Assembly: GCA_030522415.1 (NCBI GenBank)
Contig: CM060118.1
Span: forward strand, 27,925,151 to 27,989,150
Reading direction: 5' to 3'
Source of the DNA: Channallabes apus
Lineage: Eukaryota; Chordata; Actinopteri; Siluriformes; Clariidae
Length of the DNA: 64,000 nucleotides
Below, in pieces: positions 23,617 to 33,735 of this stretch (positions are counted from its first letter, which is position 1; the number at the start of each line of letters is the position of its first letter). The translations under genes were made by a program, and so were the position numbers. The notes beneath the pieces were generated by a model. The model searched no databases, was not told where the DNA came from, and saw only the letters and a list, made by a program, of their open reading frames with translations.

Positions 23617-24360
23617 TTAGCCCGTCGTTAGGCTAACTGTGGTCCCCAACTTCTGGAAAAAAGCTTTCCAGACTTTGGCGATGAATTGGGGACCACGATC
23701 GGAAATAATATCTTTGGGCATGCCGTAGTGGCGAAACACTGATGAAAAAAGAGCCTCTGTCACCTGGGTAGCAGAGGGGAGGGAGCCAAACGGGATGAAA
23801 CGACACCCCTTGGAGAACCTATCCACGACCACCAAAACAGTAGTGTACCCTTGAGACACCGGCAGGTCCTTGACGAAGTCGACCGCAATGTGCGACCATG
23901 GCCGGTTCGGTGTCGGTAGGGGCATTAGTTTACCAACAGGTAGGCTACGAGGTGTTTTAGTAGTAGCACACATTGCACAAGACGAAACCACTCTCCTAAC
24001 GGTTACCCTCATTCCCGGCCACCAATATTTCCGTTTTACGTTTTGATATGTGCGTGCGACTCCGGAATGTCCAGATACCACATTAGTGTGAGCCTCGCTC
24101 ACTACACCGTCTCGCAGCGCACCGGGGACATAGACCCTGCTTGGAGGGCACCCGGGGGGCACCGTGTCTGTCTGCACCTGCCGGGCGATCTCCGCGTCCC
24201 ATTCCCACGCCACCGGTGCTACTACGAGCGGTGCAGGGAGAATCGGCTCGGGTTTCATTTTTGGTGCGGCGGCTGGATAACAGCGTGATAACGCATCGGC
24301 TTTTTTATTCTTCGACCCAGGCCGGTAGGTTATATGAAAGTGAAACCGTGTGAAGAACAA
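23617..24360 (-). pseudogene. Gypsy integrase, catalytic core truncated
   Basis: The 247-residue frame begins in the RNase H/integrase linker (GSKNKKADALSR), then shows the zinc-binding H-H-C-C part (VVSGHSGVARTYQNVKRKYW and CAMC), and the core with its first Asp in HIAVDFVKDLP and second Asp in IISDRGPQF. It ends after [10 protein letters not shown]. The next segment, which should carry the third catalytic residue Glu, is missing; the reading resumes beyond it in another frame with [15 protein letters not shown]. The protein cannot integrate DNA. Confidence 0.8.
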
Positions 24361-24818
24361 TGACCACCGTGCTTGTCGTGGGTTTAGTCTTTTTGCTTGT
24401 TAGATGTATTCGAGGTTTCGGTGATCGGTGTATACGATGAATGGGTGTTTGGCTCCCTCTAGCCAATGTCGCCATTCCTCTAACGCGGCCTTCACTGCGA
24501 GCAACTCTCTATTGCCGATATCAGAATTTTGCTCAGCTGACGTCAGTTTTCTCGAGAAAAAAGCACAGGGGTGAAGTTTCTCGGGTTTCCCATAGCGCTG
24601 TGATAACACCGCCCCTATCCCCACCTCAGGCGTCTACCTCGACGATGAATGGCTTCTCGGGATCCGGAAGCCATAAAATGGGCGCGGTTGTAAATGCCCG
24701 TTTTAAGGTGTTGAAAGCGTCCTCCGCTTCCGCGGAGAGCGCTTTCAACTTCTTGGGTTTCCCCTTCAGCATGGTGGTGAGGGGCGTGGCTATGGAGCTA
24801 AAATTGCGGATGAAGCGC
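24361..24818 (-). pseudogene. Gypsy RT connection and RNase H
   Basis: Minus-strand reading continues in a new frame with [16 protein letters not shown], then shifts again to give [40 protein letters not shown] and [14 protein letters not shown] interrupts directly after LEYI (about 24400), and reading resumes with QAKRLNPRQARW. At least one frameshift near 24630 and this stop separate it from integrase. Confidence 0.75.
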
Positions 24819-27053
24819 CTATAGAAATTGGCAAACCCGAGAAAGCTCTGTAGCGCCTTTACTGACCGGGGGCGCCGGCCATTGTGTTACCGCCTTTACC
24901 TTGGCGATCTCCATCTCGACCCCCCGTGGCCCTATGCGGTAGCCGAGAAATGCAATCTCCCTCTTATGGAACTCGCATTTCTCCGCCTTCGCATAGAGCC
25001 CGTGTGTGCGCAGCCGACGAAGGACGGCGGTTACCTGACCGACGTGTTCTGGATATGACCTTGAGTATATCAGAATATCATCTAGATACACTATAAGACA
25101 ACGGTTCAACCTATCCCGAAACACGTCGTTCATGAACCCCTGAAACACCGCAGGCGCGTTTACCAGCCCATATAACATGACATTATACTGATAATGGCCA
25201 GATGAGGTGCTAAACGCGGTCTTCCACTCGTCACCCTTATGCACACGAACGAGATTATAAGCGCTGCGGAGATCGAGTTTCGAGAAGATGGAGGCGCCTC
25301 GGAGCTGGTCGATAGCGGCCGGAACCAGTGGTAGTGGGTGCTTGTATTTTACTGTTACGGCATTGAGTCCCCTATAATCAATGCACGGGCGAAGGCCCCC
25401 GCATTTTTTCTCAATAAAAAAGAAGCCGGCCGATGCAGGTGACGTGGATCTGCTAATGAGTCCCTGCCGGAGAGCCTCGTCCACATATTCCTCCATTGCC
25501 CTGGTCTCCTCCAGTGACAACGGATAGATACGTGCATAAGGCGGTGCTTTCCCCGGCAGGAGCTCAATGGCACAATCCCACGGACGATGGGGAGGAAGTC
25601 TCGCTGCTGCCCTAACACTAAACACATCCTGAAATTCCGAATACTCTGGAGGCACACTAGTGGACACCTTACAGGTCAGGCTTTCTATGGTAGTGGTTTG
25701 GACCACCAACGTGGGTGGTTTGCATGTTTGCGCGCATCGTTGAGACCACGAGATGATGCGAGGGTTGGCCCAATTAAAATTCGGGTTATGAAAACTGAGC
25801 CAGGGGAGGCCCAGTACGACGGAATGGTCAGCCTGAGAAATCACAAAAAATTTTATTTCTTCCGAGTGACCGGGGAAAGTTAATCGCAGGGGCGCGGAGA
25901 TTGTTTCTAACGGCGAGTGCTTTAACTTATTGCCATCCAGAGCTTTTACTGTTATCGGGTGCGGAAGCTTCGACACAGGAGCTCGCAGCGCGGAAAGAAG
26001 AGAGGCAGAGATGAGATTGCCGGCCGATCCCGAATCTATCAAGGGGAAAACAGACAAGGTAGTGTTGTTATAAGACAGGGTAGCAGGTAAACAAAAAGGT
26101 GCGAGAGTGCGGGGTGGTGTGCTAGTGGTTACATTAAGTGACGGACAGGCGCTGATCTTGTGTCCGTCCCCCCCGTAGTACAAGCATAAGCCTGCCTTCA
26201 TGCGTCTAGCTCGCTCAGCTGCTGAGAGATGTGCCGACCCGACATCCATGTCGACCGCCGAGGGCTCCTCCCGATCAGGCGGCAGCGGCTGGTGGGAATT
26301 TCCCCTCCCTGCGGTTTCAGGTCGCTTTACGGTGCGTGGTGGCGGGCGCCGCTGTTGGTGGCATAGGTGCTGATCGAGCTTGATTGAGAGCGAGATGGTG
26401 TCCTCCAGGCCAAGCTCGACATCTCGGCACGCCAGCTCCAGCTGGATCTCGGGGTTGAGTCCGTCCCGGAACCGAGCCAGCAGGCTCTTTTCGCACCAAC
26501 CGCTTTCTGCTGCGAGAACCTGGAACTGCACGGCGTAGTCTGACACGGGGCCCTGCCCCTGTCGTACCTTCAGCAGCTGCTGCTCGCCTGACCTGCCTTG
26601 GTCCGGATGGTCGAAGACGGCGCGGAGCGTCTCTACGAAGCGATGATACCGAGTGATGGTGGGACCGCCTGCACTCCAGGCTGCCATGGCCCACTCCAGT
26701 GCTTGTCCGGTTAGGTGCTGGGTGAGGAAGCTCACCTTTTGTTGATCAGTCATGTTGGGGAAGTTGTTCAGGTATAGCTCGCATGCGAGCAAAAAGCGTC
26801 GGCAACCCTCGGGGTCTCCTCCGTACCTTTCCGGAGGTGTTGGGCGTGGGGCTGTCGGTGCAGGTGGCTGCGGTGGAGAGGCAGGTGATGGTCGGGCGGA
26901 GGCCAGCTGACTGACACTGCAGGCGAGGTCATGCACAGCCCGCGCTAGGCTCCCGATCTCCTGCTGCTGGTCGCGCAGGTACCGGTGTAACCTGGCGTTC
27001 TCATCAGGCAGGGGGACTCCTGCTGCGTCCTGGAAGGTCCGTTCATCTGTCAT
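24819..27053 (-). pseudogene. Gypsy gag-protease-reverse transcriptase
   Basis: I chose the ATG at 27053 (peptide MTDERTFQDA) because upstream residues are LTR. In order, the frame has an N-terminal coiled-coil-like segment; a capsid domain (PPERYGGDPEGCRRFLLACE); a zinc knuckle whose second Cys is Tyr (CLYYGGDGHKISAC); a retropepsin core LIDSGSAGNLIS (near 26030); and reverse transcriptase with LRPCIDYRGLNAV, FSKLDLRSAYN and YLDDILIY (near 25080). After QWPAPP the frame shifts and stops, so RNase H and integrase lie in other frames. The length to this point (744 residues) suits the gag-pol fusion of this group. The Cys-to-Tyr change alone should harm RNA packaging. Confidence 0.85.
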
Positions 27054-27614
27054 GATTCCTCGGGTGTTTGCAGCAAATGCGGACACAAACGCAGGAGAAC
27101 GTTATCACTTGTCTTTTTATTAATCAGATTTTGTTGTTATCTGTTAAACTTAAACACAAAAGTCTTATTCTTCTTTCCTTCTGAAAAAGAAACAGCATGC
27201 CAGTTCCTCGCAATGCCTGGTTACCCTCCAGGTGCACGTCCCGTCGTGCTCGACAGGTGCCTCCTTCCCGGAGGTCACGTTTACTTCGTTGAACTCAAAA
27301 TACAAAGGTGGACTCAGGCTTTTCACCTTTTCCCCTGATCCTGCTGGCTTAATGCTGCGAGGGAGAGACGAGAGCGCTTAGCGGGGAGAGAGACACACAC
27401 ACAGTGACACACACATACACAACAGCGAACGGACGAGATGCTACGGGCTCGACCAGCATAAATAGAGACACACGGGGATAGGACACAGGTGTAGGTGATT
27501 TTGTGATTGGGGTGATATGCCAACATTGACACACTAGGTGGGGACAAAGCGTCAGCTCAGTAGTCCGGAGACCCAGATCTCATTTCCCCGGACCGTGGTG
27601 GTACCGATGTTACA
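27048..27614 (-). repeat. Gypsy 5' LTR
   Basis: 567 bases with the same ends as the left copy. Apart from the two indels described for the 3' LTR the copies are very similar, which suggests a fairly recent insertion. The likely gag ATG (27051-27053) overlaps the last bases of this LTR. Confidence 0.9.
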
Positions 27615-27619
27615 CATAT

Positions 27620-27989
27620 TATCTATTAAAATTAGCTATTTACATTTCAATCTTCTGAGATTTCTGCACACACATCATAATGGCAGATCTTCATTAACAG
27701 AATATATTCATCAACAGTATTGATTGGCATACCATGACAATGATGCTATATTGACCATATTTTTCAACAAAATGTTTTGTGCCATTTTTTAGTACTAATT
27801 ATTGGCTAACAAAGAAGTTTTCTCATGGCACTGTAATATTATAATAGCAAATGTTTAAGAGCCTTACATTGGATACTCACTGCAATGATTAATATCAGAT
27901 GGCAATAAGTTATTTAACCATAACTGATGCAGTGAGTAGCTTCTTATTTCCTAAACAAACATGTCAGAAAACATACTGTGTATACTGTT
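27620..27989. other. No gene seen
   Basis: AT-rich spacer between the Gypsy element and the Tc1-like relic. Confidence 0.5.
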
Positions 27990-28803
27990 CTTGCAGCAAA
28001 GAAGTTACACTGTTTCAATTACACTGCTAAGGAAATGGCCAAACTACTAAAATTGGGTTAAGAATTGTCAAAGCATTGTTAAAACCTGGAAGAATAGTGG
28101 TGAACCATCACTTCTGAGGAAATAATGTGGTCGGTAAAACATGCTGAATGAGTGTAATGGGAGATCACTTAAAACCTTAGAGAAATCAAATAGTAAAAAG
28201 AAAACAAAAAACAGTAGAACTCATGGCTATGTTTAATAGTGTAAATAAGAGCATTTCCACACTAACAATGCAATAAGAACTCAAAGGATTGGGACTAAAC
28301 AGCTGTGTAGCTTTAAAAAATACGTATCAGTGAGGCTAAGCATAAATAATTGACTGGGGAACATTGGAAAAAGGTCATGTGGTGAGTCCAGATTTACCTG
28401 TGATGGGCCATCAGGGTAAAAAGTGTAGATGAAGTGATGTGCCAACATGCCTGGGGCCTCATGTATCAACGCTGCGTACGCACAAAAACTTTGCTTACGC
28501 CAGTTTTCACGCTCACGGTCGGATTTACTAACAGTGAAATTAACGTGAGAATGTGCGTTCTTCCACGCCAACTTCCTGTCTGGCGTACGTATATTTCTTG
28601 TGTGTGTTTGTTTTATTTCCTTTGGCAACTCCTAGAGGTAATGATGTTAAATTGCACACTACAAAGTATCGCACCAACACATGTGAAAAGCATTGCTATT
28701 CATTTATAATTGATAAAATGGGTTAATTGACACAATATTTTTCTACCAATTATGTGATTTAGAACATATAAAAGCATTTGCAAATGTATACAACCCTTAG
28801 TCT

Positions 28804-29625
28804 ATGGCAATGGCAGTGTTGGCCTTATTATAGCACATTTTTAGGGATCACAGTGATTTTCTGGCCCATGATGATGACTGGCTGATTAATCGTTTCAGAT
28901 TTCCAAGAGCTATCCTCTTGGAGTTCTGTGCTGAGTTGGGTCCAAATTTAGAAAGAGAGACAGCAAGGAGCCACGCATTACCCGTTCCCTTACAGGTGCT
29001 GACAACGCTTGGTTTCCTGGCAACGGTTCTTCCCAAAGGGAACTGGCAGACCGCTCGGGGTTAAGCCAGTCGTCTTTGAGCCATGCAATGCCAGCTGTAT
29101 GGGACGGGATCATCCGCATGTCTAGCAGTTATATAAGGTTTCCATACCATGCAGTTGACCAGCCAAACATTAAAGCGCAATTTGCAGATCGCCAGTTTTC
29201 CTAATGTAATCGGAGCGATCGACTGCACGCACATTGCTATAAAGGCGCCATCTGAAGATGAATTTTCATACGTGAATCGGAAACATTTCCATTCAATAAA
29301 TGTGCAAATAATATGTGATGCTCAAACAGGTTGCATGATCTGACGGCGCGCACCCCCCGTTGCATGATCTGACCGTGCGCACACCCCCCGCCCTGTTGCA
29401 TGATCTGGGGAAAAAACAATGCTAGACCAGGAAGCCCCCTTCAAATTTCTCACTGCCCCTCCATATGGTCAGGTCTAGAACCGGCCCTGCTCAAATGCGC
29501 CTAACAAATATTGTGGCAAGGTGGCCTGGGTCAACCCATGATTCATTCATGCTCACAAAAAGCATGGCTGGGATGAGGCTCCAAGGTGGCAGGGTGCGCG
29601 ATGGGTGGCTTCTTGGTGAGTGATG
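28804..29625 (+). pseudogene. Harbinger (HARBI1-like) transposase remnant
   Basis: From an ATG at 28804 a frame gives MAMAVLALL, an early TAG, then FLAHDDDWLINRFRFPRAIL and SHALPVPLQVLTTLGFLATV. After shifts, 29149-29340 gives [20 protein letters not shown] and [19 protein letters not shown], which carries the first catalytic Asp of the DDE nuclease (GAIDCTH). About 130 bases of unrelated sequence (29341-29473, with three copies of TTGCATGATCTG) interrupt it. It resumes at 29474 with LTNIVARWPGSTHDSF, which carries the second acidic region, and ends after VRDGWLLGE. The last part with the final catalytic residue is not seen. It is non-functional. Confidence 0.8.
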
Positions 29626-29672
29626 TATTTAAAGATATTATTCCAGCTAAGTTTTTTTTTTTTATTTTGTTA

Positions 29673-29750
29673 TTAATTCCGGAGGACAAACTTGCAAATA
29701 ACAGTTTTTTCACATTCTGTGAAGTTTCTCTTCTTGCTGGCTTTTGCCAT
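29673..29750 (-). pseudogene. Possible Myb-like Harbinger accessory remnant
   Basis: Autonomous Harbinger elements encode a second, Myb/SANT-like protein. On the minus strand, MAKASKKRNFTECEKTVICK resembles the start of such a domain, but the frame ends after about 25 residues and the tryptophan spacing of a Myb domain cannot be checked. It is weak. Confidence 0.3.
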
Positions 29751-30036
29751 TGCTTTTTTGTTTGGTTTTGCCAAAGTGGAGTCATTATCATATTTATACG
29801 GGGGAGGAGGCAGGGAGGGGTTTTGCGCTCGTTCACGTGCGCTCAATTTCACGTTAATTCGGATGTACAAAGAGAATATGCATGGGATTCCGCGTACGCA
29901 GTGTTTCATAAATCAGATTTTTTTACTGCGTATGCACATTTACAGCTTTGTCCGTACGCAATGTTTTAGTATGAATTCAACGCAAGTCTTTGTACATGAG
30001 GCCCCTGGTGTCTACCATACAAACCTGAGGGGGCAG

Positions 30037-30160
30037 GGTTAATCAATTAAATTCTATTTTATTTATACAGTATAGCGCTTTTAACAATGGTCATTGTCTC
30101 AAAGCAGCTTCACAAAATGAAAAAGAAATTTATGGAGCTGTGTATGAGTGAGAAACAATG
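30037..30160 (-). repeat. LINE 3' tail fragment
   Basis: On the minus strand this ends with AAGCTGCTTTGAGACAATG, TTAAAAGCGCTATA and an A/T-rich AATTGATT tail, the same 3' end as the LINE at 37531-40645. It is a strongly 5'-truncated copy lying in the Tc1-like relic. Confidence 0.7.
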
Positions 30161-30510
30161 TGTTTAGATAGTTATGATCTAGGGTATGATCTACTGTACT
30201 GTAGTATGATCTTTACATCAGTTGGTCAGATCTAGGTTCAGCAACATTATATGACCAACAATTGAGGTCAGCTGACTACCAAAATATACTGAATGACCAG
30301 ATTTTTTCCTTTGATGGATTCACCCCCCACATCCCCCCCCCAATGGCACATGCACATTCCAAGATAACAATGGCAGGTTTCATTGTGCTCAATTTGAGAA
30401 AGAGTGGTTCAGGGAGCATGAGACATTACTTTCACACATGGATTGGCCACACACTCCAGATCTTAAGCCCTTTGAGAATCTTTGGGGTGTGCTGAAGAAG
30501 ATTGTATGCA

Positions 30511-31973
30511 GTAAAATTGTTTTATTATTTCAAAATATAATATATAATTTAAAAAAATTATTTAATATTAATATTACTGAGTGTAAGAGCCATATCACAT
30601 TTGTTATGTAAGATGGATCTGCAGAATTTGTTGTTGTGTTTATTTTATTTTATCTGTTTTATTTTATTCATTCTACCTTATTCTATTCATTAGTTAAGAA
30701 TTAAGCATTAAGTTTATTACATAACCCATAAGCTCCGAATGTGTTAGTTAAGCATCCATTTTGACAATTGTAAGTTGGTCTGTGATGTCATTCCACTATG
30801 ACATGTATTTGTATGACTATCGCATGATAGAAAGGTCAGTTTAGATGCGGAAGGCTATGGAAACACAAGCTTTTGACCGTGAGCTACCCGTAAGCAGATA
30901 CTGTATATACAACGAAAGTATTGTTAGATGCGTGAGCTGAACGAGAATGAGATAGATCTGAATGAGATGAGATCTGAATGAGATAGATATAACATAGGTT
31001 GTTGTAAAAGTCAGAAATTTACAAGATACAGCAACAGCTGTTGTAACCACAGTGGATTTACTCAGGATGACTCTATGAAGTGTTGATTCTTTGATGCTGA
31101 CAAAATAAACTACAAGAGACAAAGAGATCGGACACACTGTTGTGTGAGTGAAACTTCAAACCAAAGCTACGCGTCAAAACTAGTGAAATAATATGTCCGC
31201 ATCTACACTGAGAAACATAAGTTTAGTGCAACATTTCTTTAAGAAAACAGAAGAACATGCTGGGCATTAGGCCAACAACAATGTGGTCTTCACACCTGGT
31301 TCTTCTTGCTCTCCCTGTTAACCAAAGGGTAACAACCAAATAGACAATATATAATACTGTAAGTAAAATTAATCTATGCAATTGGTCCCTATAAATTTAT
31401 GACATTTTTCTAGCTGGATACTGGGTCACTGATGGCAATGCAGTGAGGTAACATCATTTTGACCAATACTGGTCGTTTTCTCTCAAAAAGCTTTTGTACA
31501 GTACATCAATCTATAAAATCTTTAAAAGGAGTCAGAGTTTGTTCTGATAATGTAACTGGAGAACTGTCCATAAATCTAGTGTCAATATAGCATGAAGCAC
31601 AAATTCTATCAGAATTTTTAAAAAAAATGAAGATTATGGGCATTTACTGATTTTGTTAGCTGTCACAATCTTTAGTGAAACCAAGCCTATTGATGAGACG
31701 TTCTTATCTTTTGCTGAATTTGGTGACAAAAAGATGTGACCATCTTTTACATGCTAACACTATTGATGAAATAACAAAAGTTTGCAAACCAGACAGCCAC
31801 CTATCCAACAATGGAGCTGTGACACAAGTTAAGATATAAAGCACTAACGTAATGTTAAAGTACACCGATACTGTGAAAGCAGATTAAATTGAAACCGATC
31901 TTTAGCAAACAACAAAATATTAATTTCTATTAAATACTAGTTTCTACTAAATACTTATTACAACTAATCAGAA
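30511..31973. other. No gene seen; one segment shared with 35.8 kb
   Basis: AT-rich. The segment at about 30590-30735 (AGAGCCATAT, GTTGTTGTGTTTATTTT, TTAGTTAAG/AAGCATTAAGTTT) recurs at about 35815-35955, so both belong to a dispersed repeat. GAATGAGATAGAT is repeated at 30950-30988. The patches at 31200-31850 have no frame that I recognise. Confidence 0.45.
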
Positions 31974-32062
31974 GGTCATGGGTTCCAACCCAAGCACTGC
32001 TAAGCAAGCACTGTTGGTTAACCTTCAACTCTTTTGATGTATAAATTAGACTATAATAGGAC
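31974..32062 (+). repeat. SINE fragment
   Basis: It contains a box-B-like GGGTTCCAACCC, then GCACTG...CCTTCAACTC and GATGTATAA, matching in order the body of the tRNA-headed SINE at 17824-18053. The head start and the L2-type tail are lost. Confidence 0.5.
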
Positions 32063-32132
32063 TGATTTCAAACAATAATAAATAAGCCCAAAGGGAGAAA
32101 CTGGAGTCATACAGTCATAACAATAAACAGGC

Positions 32133-32520
32133 TGTAAGGGTTAACCCCTAGAGGGCGCCAAAACGCCCATTTGCTTTTGTTTGTAGTTTGATTTCTGTTC
32201 TGTATTTTTGATTTAAACTCTAGTTCCCAAGATGCACCTCGGTCAGGTGACGTAGAAGTTCACCTGAACCGAGGAAAGATGATTAGAGTTATTTAGTATA
32301 AATAGCCTGACTGAAGCTCAGTCAGGCGTCTAGCTTTTGTTGCCTTTCTTATGGTTTGTTTTGTTGGTTTTAGTTTATTATTAAAGATAAAGACAAAGTG
32401 CTCAGAAAGAGCTTATTTCCTTTTCGTTTGTATTCTACGTATAATAAAAGACTTTATTGAACCGTCAGCTCGCCTCTGCATTCATGCCATGACCACGCCG
32501 ACACGCATCGAAGATACGTG
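32133..32520 (+). repeat. 5' LTR of the proline-rich element
   Basis: It has a TG start, TATA box at 32298-32304 and AATAAA at 32443-32448. Positions 32317-32520 match 33721-33924 with few differences (for example GGTTTT against GGTGTT, CCTTTTC against CCTTTTT). The exact 3' boundary is uncertain by a few bases because the two copies drift apart after ATACGTG/ATATGTG. Confidence 0.6.
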
Positions 32521-32542
32521 GCAGAAAGCTAGACTAAGTGGC

Positions 32543-33735
32543 ATGGCGGAGGCCCCACTCCTAGACGATTTTTGGGGGGGCGCCATTATCATCTCGCCGG
32601 AGTTGGTGAAAGCTGTGGGCTCATCGAGCCGGCGGACTCACTGGAGGACAGCTTGACAGACAGAGAGAGAATGGCGAGGCAAATCTTTGAAGGCTGCAGG
32701 CGCGCCATCCGGCGCACACCGTTGAGAGGTGTAGCGGCCGGGGGAGAGAAGGGAGGAATCTACAGGAAGTGGGTGGAGCACAACGAGGAGCGCATTCGTG
32801 ACCTGCGGGAGGCAGGTGCTGCAGCTCCAACAGCTGCTCGTCCAGGTTCGGGAGAACCAGGCTGTAGGGGGGATGTTCTCCCTCTCCCGGATCTGGACGA
32901 CGCGCTCCCCCTCCTGCCACTGCCTGAACTCGTCGCGGAGGAAGACACGCATGGGCTGTGCAGCGTCGACGATGCGCTTCCTCCACCCCCGCCGCCTCTG
33001 CTCAGCGTGGAGGACGTGTTTCCTCCACCGCCTCCGCCTGTGATCGTCGCGGAGGAATACCAGCAGTGGCTGAGCAGCGTGGCGGACGCATTTCCTCCAC
33101 CCCCGCCACCTCTGCTCAGCGTGAAGGACTATGCGCCGCTGAACGGCGACGAGGACGCATTTCCTCCACCTCCACTGTCAACTCGCGACGAGAACGTCGC
33201 TTCCGCTCTTCAGCCGCCGTGCGACCTGGAGAGCGTTATCCTTCCGCCTCCTCCGGGCTTCGAGGACAGCGCACCAGCTCTTCAGCAGCCGCCGAGCCTC
33301 GTTTCAGCTCTTCAGCCGCCGTGCGACCTGGAGAGCATAATTCTTCCATCACCTCCCGGCTTCGAGGACGACGTGCCGGCGCTAAGCCCCGCTCCAGCGT
33401 TGCCGCCGCCAAGCTCCGTTCCAGCTCCGCCGCCGCCGTCGAGCTTTGCTTCAGCTCCGCCGCAGCCGTCGAGCTTCGCTTCAGCGCCGCCGCGAGCCTC
33501 GCTCCGGCTCCATCGCCGTTGAGCTTCGCTTCAGCGCCACCGCCGAGCCTCGCTCCAGCCCTGCCACCGCCGAGCCTTGCTCCAGCCCTGCAGCCGCCGA
33601 ACGTCTCTCCAGCCCTGCAGCCGCCGAGCGTCTCTCCAGCCCTGCAGCCGCCGAGCGTCTCTCCAGCTCCACCGCCGCCGTCGAGCTACGCTCCAGCCCC
33701 GCTGCCGCCGTCGAGCTACGCTCAGTCAGGCGTCT
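32543..33735 (+). pseudogene. Proline-rich repeat ORF of the LTR element, frameshifted
   Basis: From the ATG at 32543 the reading is MAEAPLLDDFWGGAIIISPE. The frame must shift near 32640 to continue with LEDSLTDRERMARQIFEGCR and KWVEHNEERIRDLREAG, an alpha-helical, charged segment. The rest is low complexity: repeats of acidic linkers with PPPPPPLLSVED-like blocks, two CDLES(V/I)ILPPPPGFED blocks, then short PSSFASAPP repeats. A second frameshift near 33500 gives three SPALQPPSV-type units (27-base repeats, about 33582-33664) and a stop at 33733-33735 inside the truncated 3' LTR. I do not know a function. A gag-like or structural role for the helical N-terminus is only inference. Confidence 0.55.

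Larger units (their letters stand above)
22157..27614 (-). mobile_element. Chromodomain Ty3/Gypsy retrotransposon, full structure, coding region broken
   Basis: Two direct LTRs (22157-22793 and 27048-27614) enclose a minus-strand gag-pol. The five bases CATAT occur just outside both ends (22152-22156 and 27615-27619), a clean target-site duplication. The coding order is gag, zinc knuckle, protease, reverse transcriptase, RNase H, integrase, chromodomain, which is that of chromoviruses (the vertebrate Tf1/sushi-like group). Several frameshifts and stops, and a deletion in integrase, make it non-autonomous. A purine-rich tract, GGGGGAGGG on the minus strand, lies about 15-25 bases from the 3' LTR (about 22809-22820) and may be the polypurine tract. 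Confidence 0.9.
28454..30004 (+). mobile_element. PIF/Harbinger element with CTG duplication
   Basis: The ends are inverted copies: GGGCCTCATGTA at 28454 and TACATGAGGCCC ending at 30004. CTG lies directly outside both (28451-28453 and 30005-30007), a CWG target typical of PIF/Harbinger. Subterminal CGTACGCA motifs occur near both ends. The inside holds a decayed transposase and a possible Myb-like remnant on the opposite strand. The Tc1-like reading on either side joins across the element, confirming the ends. Confidence 0.85.
27990..30510 (+). pseudogene. Tc1-like transposase relic, interrupted twice
   Basis: Plus-strand patches in changing frames follow a Tc1-like transposase. The N-terminal helix-turn-helix part lies at about 28010-28110 (KEMAKLLKLG-like), and a middle part runs to 28450 (SEA-like stretch and an SDG/R...ADEVMHP-like stretch). 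It resumes at 30005 (TIQT*GG) and again at about 30255-30500 with ADYQNILNDQIF, then a PDLNP-like block. A Harbinger element (28454-30004) and a LINE tail (about 30037-30160) split it. Stops are frequent, so it is an old relic. The family is inferred from the order and spacing of patches. Confidence 0.65.

Noticed and set aside
24043..26694. Several 70-130 residue frames on either strand over the Gypsy gag-pol
   Set aside because: They are alternative-frame shadows of the gag-pol region. The composition mirrors the real frame.
31190..31850. Possible hAT-like or other transposase relic
   Set aside because: Short patches such as ETKPIDETFLSFAEFGD looked protein-like, but no second block in the expected order could be found.
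33582..33664. CRISPR-like array of 27-base repeats
   Set aside because: The repeats are contiguous, have no spacers, encode an in-frame proline-rich peptide and lie in an LTR element of a eukaryote.
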